Below are positions 6,708 through 11,358 of a stretch of 11,358 nt of DNA, piece after piece. The notes beneath the pieces were generated by a model, which was not told the DNA's origin, searched no databases, and saw only the letters and a program-made list of their open reading frames with translations. Position 1 is the first letter of the stretch, and the number at the start of each line of letters is the position of its first letter. The position numbers and the translations under genes are program-made. The stretch comes from DASPKW01 sp038244055 (GTDB taxonomy: Bacteria > Planctomycetota > Phycisphaerae > Tepidisphaerales > Tepidisphaeraceae): assembly GCA_038244055.1 (NCBI GenBank), contig JBBRTW010000221.1, positions 1-11,358 on the forward strand, read 5' to 3'.

Positions 6708-6733
6708 GCCCGGCTTGTTGGCCGGGCGTTTTT
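6708..6733 (+). terminator. Strong intrinsic terminator in front of the repeat protein gene
   Basis: GCCCGGC (6708-6714) pairs perfectly with GCCGGGC (6721-6727) around the loop TTGTTG, then come G and five T (6729-6733). A-U and U-G pairs can extend the stem to 9 bp. This is a canonical intrinsic terminator on the + strand, yet it sits about 20 bases upstream of the ATG at 6754 on the same strand. Either it ends a small RNA or it is an attenuator that must be bypassed to express the downstream gene. Confidence 0.75.
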
Positions 6734-6753
6734 GGCAGGAACACGGGAGAGTC

Positions 6754-9700
6754 ATGAGACGGCAGATTGCTAATGTTTGCGCGGCAGGTTCAGTTGCGGT
6801 TCGTGCGAATCGCGATGGTCGGAAGAATGGCCGAAAGGGGAGGATGATGTTGGGGCGGCGATGCGGGTGGGCCCTGACGGTGCTTGCGACGGTGATGATG
6901 CCGATCGCCTCGTCGGGGGCGACGGTTTACTGGGATATCGATGGCGCGGCGGTGGCCGGGTCGGGCGGAACTGCGCCCAGCGGAAACTGGAGCGCAACCG
7001 ATCTGTTCTGGAACAGCGATCCGCTTGGGGGGAATGCGGGAACTGTGGCGGGGTGGGTGGATGGGGATAGCGCGATTTTTTCGGCCGGCGCGGATGCGAC
7101 CGGCGCATACGCGGTCACGCTCGGCGCGCCGGTCATCGTCAATTCGCTGACATTCAAAGATGGGGCGGCGACGATCGCTCCGGGGGCGGGGCCATTTGCG
7201 CTGACGCTGAATGGCGGCATCGTGCAGTCCGGCGCGGCCGCGGGAACGATCACGGGCGGCCTGGTGCTGGGGGCGGCGCAGTCCTTCAGCAACAACAGCA
7301 CGGGGACGCTGAACATCAACGGGACGGTGGATAACGGCGGGTTTCTGCTCACGCTCGATGGCACGGGCGGATTCGGCTTTGGCGCGGTCGGTGTCATCAG
7401 CGGCACGGGCGGGCTGACGGTCAACGGCAGCGGCACCGGTCTGGTGTTCATGTCCGCGCAGCACACATATTCCGGCAACACGATTCTGAGCGGCACGACC
7501 ACGGTTGTCGCTGCCGTCACGGGCACGGGCGCGCCCAACGCCCCCACCGCCGGCCCGTTTGGCGTCGGCATTCTCACGCTCAATGGCGCGCCCATCCGCG
7601 CCATGGGCACCAACGGTTTTACCGCGACAGTCTTCAACACTTCGATTCTTGCAGCCGATACGACCATTCCGGCCAGCGCCGGCGCGCTTGTCTTTGCCGG
7701 CGACATGACCCTCACCGGCGGCCCGCGAACACTCACCACGATCGCCGCCGGTGGAACCACCATATCGGGCGTCATCGGCGGGGCTCAGGGCCTCATTAAG
7801 GATGGCGCGGGCCCCCTCACGCTCGGCGGCAATAATACCTTCGGCGGCGCGGGCCAATCCGTGACCATCCTCGGGGGAACGCTGGCGATCGCTTCGGATG
7901 CGAGCCTGGGCGATCCGGCCAACACCGTCATTTTCGGCGGGACTACGGCAACACTTCAGGCCAACAACACTTTCACCACCAGCCGGAGCATGAGTTTTGG
8001 CGGCGTCAATCCCACGCTGAGCGTCGCGACGGGCGCGACCTTGACGTATAACGGCGTGCTCAGCGATGCGCCGACTGTTCTGACCAAAGGCGGCGCGGGC
8101 ACGCTGGCGTTCGGCGGTGCCAGCGCCAACACCTACACCGGCCAGACGGCCGTGAACCTGGGCACGCTCTCGCTCGGCAAGCCGGCCGGCATCAACGCGA
8201 TCCCCGGCGCGACGCTTACCATCACCAGTTCAGCAAGCGGCCGCTCCACGGTACTGCTGGCCGCCAACGAGCAGATCGCCAACAGCACTTCGGTGGTGAT
8301 CAGCGCTTCGGGCGGCAACAGCGCCGTGCTGGATCTCAACGGGCTGACCGAGACCATTGGCGATCTCACCATCAGTTCCAACAGCACGGGCACCACCACC
8401 GCCGTCAACGGCATTCGCACCGGCGCGGGCGGCAAGCTGATCCTTAACGGAGACATCACTTTCAACAACAACCGCAACGCCGGCGGCAACACCACGCGGG
8501 AAACATTGATGACGGCGACCGGCACTTACGCCACTTCGGTGCTGGGCGGCGGCACGCTCGATCTCAACGGCGACCGCACGATCAACGTGAATACGACGGT
8601 CGTCCAGTCCAGCACCGATGCCGTCATTGAGCTCGACATCATCGGCGGCAAACTCACCAAGGATGGCGATCGTGTCCTCAACCTCGGCGGCAATAACACC
8701 TACACGGGCGGCACGGTCATCAAGAACGGCACCATTCGCCTTCTGGCGGCCAATTCGCTGCCGGTTGGCAGCGATGTGACCATCAACGCCACCGGCGCGG
8801 GCAAAACCGCCACGCTCAACCTCAACAACTTCGACTTCACGGCCACCAACCTCACGCTCGGCGGAACCACGACGACCAGCACCCCGGCCATCGCCACCGG
8901 GACGGGCATTCTTACGCTCACCAACGACCTGCCCTATCTGGCGGCCAACGATCCGCTGGGCGCGACCATCAGCGGCAAACTTGAAATGAACGCACCAAGC
9001 CGAAGTTTCATCATCGGCGACAGCGCCTCGGCGGCGATCGACACGACCATCTCCGCCATCATTTCGGGCGCGATCCTGAATAAAGCAGGCGCGGGCACGC
9101 TCAGCCTCAGCGGCGCCAATACTTACACGGGCGTCACTAACATCAACAATGGCACGCTCATTGCCGCCAACGCCGCCGCGCTGGGCACCACGGCGGGGAA
9201 CACGATCGTCAACAACGGCACCGCGCTGGATATCCGCGCCACCGGCATCACCGACAATATCAGCGTGATCGGCTCGGGCATCGGCGGCACCGGCGCGCTG
9301 CTCACCGGCGCCACATTCACCGGATCGATCGCCAGCACCGCGGTGGTCACCATGACTGGCAACCTTACCGTGGGCGTGGGCGGGGCGGGCACACTCACAA
9401 TCGGCGGCCTGCTGACCGATGCCGGCGGCAATTTCGGCATCACCAAGACCGGCGCCGGGACCTTGATTCTCAGTCAAACCGGCGCGGCCGGTAATACGTT
9501 CAGCGGCGGGGTCATGATTAACTCCGGCATCGTGCAGACCAGCGGCAACGCCACGAACAGTAATATGGGAACGGGAACGGTCACCCTCAATGGCGCCCAG
9601 TTCAACGGGCGCTACGACAATCCCAACGATACCCAACTCAACAACCCCTTCGCTGTCATCGCGTCGAGCACGATCGATGTCAACCGCTCCAGCGGCTCGA

Positions 9701-11358
9701 ACGCCAACAATCTCGTCCGCATCGGCAGCCTCACGCTCAGCCCGAATGTGACCCTGACCGTCAGCGGCGGCAATGGGTACGGCCTGCAGGTCACGGGACT
9801 GACCACGTTGCTCGGCAACGCCACGTCGAACCTCACGGCGACCGGCACCACTGTCGGAAATTTCAATCTCCTGGGCGGCATCAGCCTCGGTGCCAGCACG
9901 CTGACCATTCAAGGCACCACCATCGGCAATGTCGGCGTCGGCGCTACCGCCGATGTCGTCGACCGCGCCAGCGGCACGGGGGGATTCCTCATCAACAATG
10001 CCGGCGGCGGCGGCCTCTCCATCTTCGGCCCAAATACCTTCTCGGGCGGCGTGAACCTGACGGCCGGCGTGCTAGTCATCGGAACCAGCTCGAACGGCAT
10101 TCCGGCCGATCCTTCCTTCACCACCGGCTCGATCGGCACGGGAACCCTGACCATCAACGGCGGCACGGTCCGCTCAACCCTCAACGGCGACCGCGTCGCC
10201 AACAACGCCGTCATCATCAATAGCGACTTTGCCATGCTCTCCTCCGGCACGGATACCGCCATCACGCTTGCGGGCGCGATCGCACTTAATAGCAGCCACA
10301 CGATCACCGTTGCCCAGACCGCCAATGGCAAGTTCGCCACGCTCTCCGGCGTTATCACCGAAGACGCCCCCGGCCGGGTCATCACCAAGGCCGGCCCGGG
10401 CAACCTCCTGCTCAGCGGCAACAACCTCTTCACCGGCGGGGTGATCGTCAATGCCGGGACCCTCCACGCGCTGACCAATGCCTCGATCGGCACCACGACG
10501 CTGCCGATTCTCATCGGCGACACGGCCGGTGCGAACAGCGCCGCCTTCGCGGTTAACGGCGTGGGCTCGACCATCGTCAATCCCGTAACGATCCGCGCCG
10601 GCACCGATGCGGCGGCGATCATCGCCGTCGGCGGTTCGAACACCACCGGCACGAACAATTTCACCAACACCATCACCCTGGGCCGAAACGGCGCGTTGAC
10701 CCAGGTTGGCGCGGCTGCGGCGATCACTTCATTCGACGGCAAGATCACGGGGGCCTTCAACCTCTCCAAGACCGGCGTCGGCATCGCAAGACTCACCAAT
10801 CTCACCAACGACTTCGGCGCGGGAATCATTACCATCACCGGCGGCCTGCTGGCCTACGACAATGACCTGCAACTTGGCACGGCTGTCACCAACAACTTCG
10901 AGTTCAATGGCGGCGGTATCCAGGTCAATCTGCCCACTTACACGCTCACCCGCTCGGTCACGCTGACCGGCGCGGGCGCCTTCGATGTGCCCACGGGCGA
11001 TGTGCTGACCGTTCCCAACGCCTTTCTCGGCACGGGCGGTGGAGTGCTCACCAAGAGCGGCGCGGGCACGCTGATTATCCCGGCGGGTGTGGTCAATACC
11101 CGCACGGGCGCAACCACCGTCAGCGGTGGCACCCTGCGCCTGAATCAGGCCAAGTCGATCAGCGATGCGGGCAATATCACGCTCGCGGCCGGCACGCTGC
11201 TCGATCTTGACAATGATGTTTCCACCGCCTTCAACCACAATGTGACGCTCACGGGCAGCGCCACGATCAACGTCGATCGCGCGGCCGGCGGAATTGGAGT
11301 CGGGCAGACTCACACGCTCGGCAACCTGAGCTCTCCCAGCGCCACGCTCACCGTCACC
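6754..11358 (+). CDS. Giant secreted autotransporter-associated beta-strand repeat protein, 3' end beyond window
   Basis: The frame is open without a stop from 6703 to the right edge; counted from 6754 it gives 1,535 residues and is incomplete. A signal peptide is clear (GRRCGWALTVLATVMM, then PIASSGA), preceded by a long basic stretch. The mature N-terminus is a Trp-bearing cap (YWDIDG, SGNWSATDLFWNSD, GWVDGDSAIFSAG). After it Trp disappears, and no Cys is seen in the rest. The body is Gly/Thr/Asn/Ala/Ile-rich, with about ten repeats of the type K-x-G-A-G-T-L-x-L-x-G-x-N-T-Y-x-G. These are the autotransporter-associated repeats expected to stack as a right-handed beta-helix at the cell surface. 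The start is uncertain: 6754 has GGGAG only 4 bases upstream, while 6844 or 6847 (directly after GGGGAGG) would give a standard signal peptide. Codons between 6754 and 6843 are less GC-ending than the gene. The anchor (PEP-CTERM-like tail or beta-barrel) is not visible. Confidence 0.88.
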   Translation, partial: MRRQIANVCAAGSVAVRANRDGRKNGRKGRMMLGRRCGWALTVLATVMMPIASSGATVYWDIDGAAVAGSGGTAPSGNWSATDLFWNSDPLGGNAGTVAGWVDGDSAIFSAGADATGAYAVTLGAPVIVNSLTFKDGAATIAPGAGPFALTLNGGIVQSGAAAGTITGGLVLGAAQSFSNNSTGTLNINGTVDNGGFLLTLDGTGGFGFGAVGVISGTGGLTVNGSGTGLVFMSAQHTYSGNTILSGTTTVVAAVTGTGAPNAPTAGPFGVGILTLNGAPIRAMGTNGFTATVFNTSILAADTTIPASAGALVFAGDMTLTGGPRTLTTIAAGGTTISGVIGGAQGLIKDGAGPLTLGGNNTFGGAGQSVTILGGTLAIASDASLGDPANTVIFGGTTATLQANNTFTTSRSMSFGGVNPTLSVATGATLTYNGVLSDAPTVLTKGGAGTLAFGGASANTYTGQTAVNLGTLSLGKPAGINAIPGATLTITSSASGRSTVLLAANEQIANSTSVVISASGGNSAVLDLNGLTETIGDLTISSNSTGTTTAVNGIRTGAGGKLILNGDITFNNNRNAGGNTTRETLMTATGTYATSVLGGGTLDLNGDRTINVNTTVVQSSTDAVIELDIIGGKLTKDGDRVLNLGGNNTYTGGTVIKNGTIRLLAANSLPVGSDVTINATGAGKTATLNLNNFDFTATNLTLGGTTTTSTPAIATGTGILTLTNDLPYLAANDPLGATISGKLEMNAPSRSFIIGDSASAAIDTTISAIISGAILNKAGAGTLSLSGANTYTGVTNINNGTLIAANAAALGTTAGNTIVNNGTALDIRATGITDNISVIGSGIGGTGALLTGATFTGSIASTAVVTMTGNLTVGVGGAGTLTIGGLLTDAGGNFGITKTGAGTLILSQTGAAGNTFSGGVMINSGIVQTSGNATNSNMGTGTVTLNGAQFNGRYDNPNDTQLNNPFAVIASSTIDVNRSSGSNANNLVRIGSLTLSPNVTLTVSGGNGYGLQVTGLTTLLGNATSNLTATGTTVGNFNLLGGISLGASTLTIQGTTIGNVGVGATADVVDRASGTGGFLINNAGGGGLSIFGPNTFSGGVNLTAGVLVIGTSSNGIPADPSFTTGSIGTGTLTINGGTVRSTLNGDRVANNAVIINSDFAMLSSGTDTAITLAGAIALNSSHTITVAQTANGKFATLSGVITEDAPGRVITKAGPGNLLLSGNNLFTGGVIVNAGTLHALTNASIGTTTLPILIGDTAGANSAAFAVNGVGSTIVNPVTIRAGTDAAAIIAVGGSNTTGTNNFTNTITLGRNGALTQVGAAAAITSFDGKITGAFNLSKTGVGIARLTNLTNDFGAGIITITGGLLAYDNDLQLGTAVTNNFEFNGGGIQVNLPTYTLTRSVTLTGAGAFDVPTGDVLTVPNAFLGTGGGVLTKSGAGTLIIPAGVVNTRTGATTVSGGTLRLNQAKSISDAGNITLAAGTLLDLDNDVSTAFNHNVTLTGSATINVDRAAGGIGVGQTHTLGNLSSPSATLTVT
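7393..11145 (+). repeat. Array of about ten divergent autotransporter-associated beta-strand repeats
   Basis: Approximate units start at 7393, 7762, 8053, 8641, 9058, 9406, 9970, 10345, 10738 and 11029, each about 36-45 residues with irregular spacing of roughly 290-590 bases. The best conserved are 8053 (TKGGAGTLAFGG then NTYTG), 9058 (NKAGAGTLSLSGANTYTG) and 9406 (TKTGAGTLILS then NTFSGG). Units at 7393, 9970 and 10738 are eroded but keep the G-x-N-x-F/Y-x-G turn or the final G-x-L strand. DNA identity is low except for the core GGCGCGGGCACGCT, which recurs exactly at 8092, 9088 and 11059. The array continues to the edge. Confidence 0.8.

Larger units (their letters stand above)
6170..6753. 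other. 584-bp AT-richer intergenic region with regulatory structure
   Basis: This is the only long non-coding stretch in the window. It is visibly less GC-rich than the flanking genes, especially 6240-6500. It holds a weak hairpin after the 6169 stop, a promoter candidate (6328-6357), an imperfect dyad (6399-6427), and a tandem GTCCAAGTCCAA (6460-6471). A purine/G-rich tract runs over 6504-6540, and a folded leader ends in an intrinsic terminator (6597-6733). A partial direct repeat, ATTTGTTGTC (6393-6402) and AATTGTTGTC (6453-6462), lies exactly 60 bases apart. No credible gene of normal length is present. Confidence 0.7.

Noticed and set aside
6640..6733. Assignment of the leader to a known riboswitch class (c-di-GMP, cobalamin, glycine, fluoride)
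   Set aside because: None of the conserved cores that I remember for these classes is present, so it is left as an unassigned structured element.
8230..9912. Long open frame on the minus strand (560 codons) opposite the repeat gene
   Set aside because: Its translation is compositionally biased (Asp, Gly, Arg, Ala) with no domain, and it mirrors the C-ending codons of the real + strand gene. High GC removes stops from the complementary frame.
9909..10838. Second long minus-strand frame opposite the repeat gene (309 codons)
   Set aside because: It is Val/Pro/Leu-rich with no signal or domain, and it is explained by the ACC/GGC/AAC codons of the sense gene read backwards.
7393..11145. Regularly recurring sequence considered as CRISPR or tandem satellite DNA
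   Set aside because: Repeats are conserved only at protein level, in one reading phase, with irregular spacing and no identical units with unique spacers.

Overview
The window looks like a polysaccharide-degradation locus from a GC-rich Gram-negative-type bacterium, most likely of the Planctomycetota/Verrucomicrobiota group. This placement rests on gene content: a GH127/DUF1680 glycosidase, an unusual modular GH10 xylanase, a DUF1080 protein with a PHP-like C-terminal half, and a giant protein of autotransporter-associated beta-strand repeats. No rRNA or marker gene is present, so it is an inference. All supported genes are on the + strand.

Layout. Bases 1-262 begin with a G-tract and hold no convincing gene. 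Gene 1 (263-904) is a small single-pass membrane protein of unknown function. A tight pair follows: a secreted GH127 protein (1172-3085) and, 38 bp later, a secreted GH10 endo-xylanase (3124-4485). After 187 bp comes a GTG-started secreted two-domain protein (4673-6169), with an N-terminal DUF1080 (3-keto-disaccharide hydrolase family) domain and a C-terminal PHP-like metal-site domain. These three enzymes share strong Shine-Dalgarno sites with the same 8-nt spacing and probably act together on xylan or arabinoxylan outside the cytoplasm: GH10 cuts the backbone, GH127 removes arabinofuranosyl units, and the DUF1080 protein may act on oxidised (3-keto) glycosides. That division of labour is inferred from families.

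Bases 6170-6753 are a 584-bp, relatively AT-rich intergenic region with a good sigma70-like promoter candidate (6328-6357), an 11-bp imperfect dyad, and a strongly structured segment (about 6597-6733). The segment ends in a textbook intrinsic terminator about 20 bp before the next gene's likely start. This is the most interesting non-coding part of the window and looks like a cis-regulatory leader or a small RNA.

From 6754 (start uncertain) to beyond the right edge runs one uninterrupted + strand reading frame of at least 1,535 codons. It encodes a secreted, cysteine-free, Gly/Thr/Asn/Ala-rich beta-helix-type protein with about ten divergent autotransporter-associated repeats. Its 3' end, and so its anchoring mode, lies outside the window. 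No tRNA, rRNA, insertion sequence or CRISPR array was seen.
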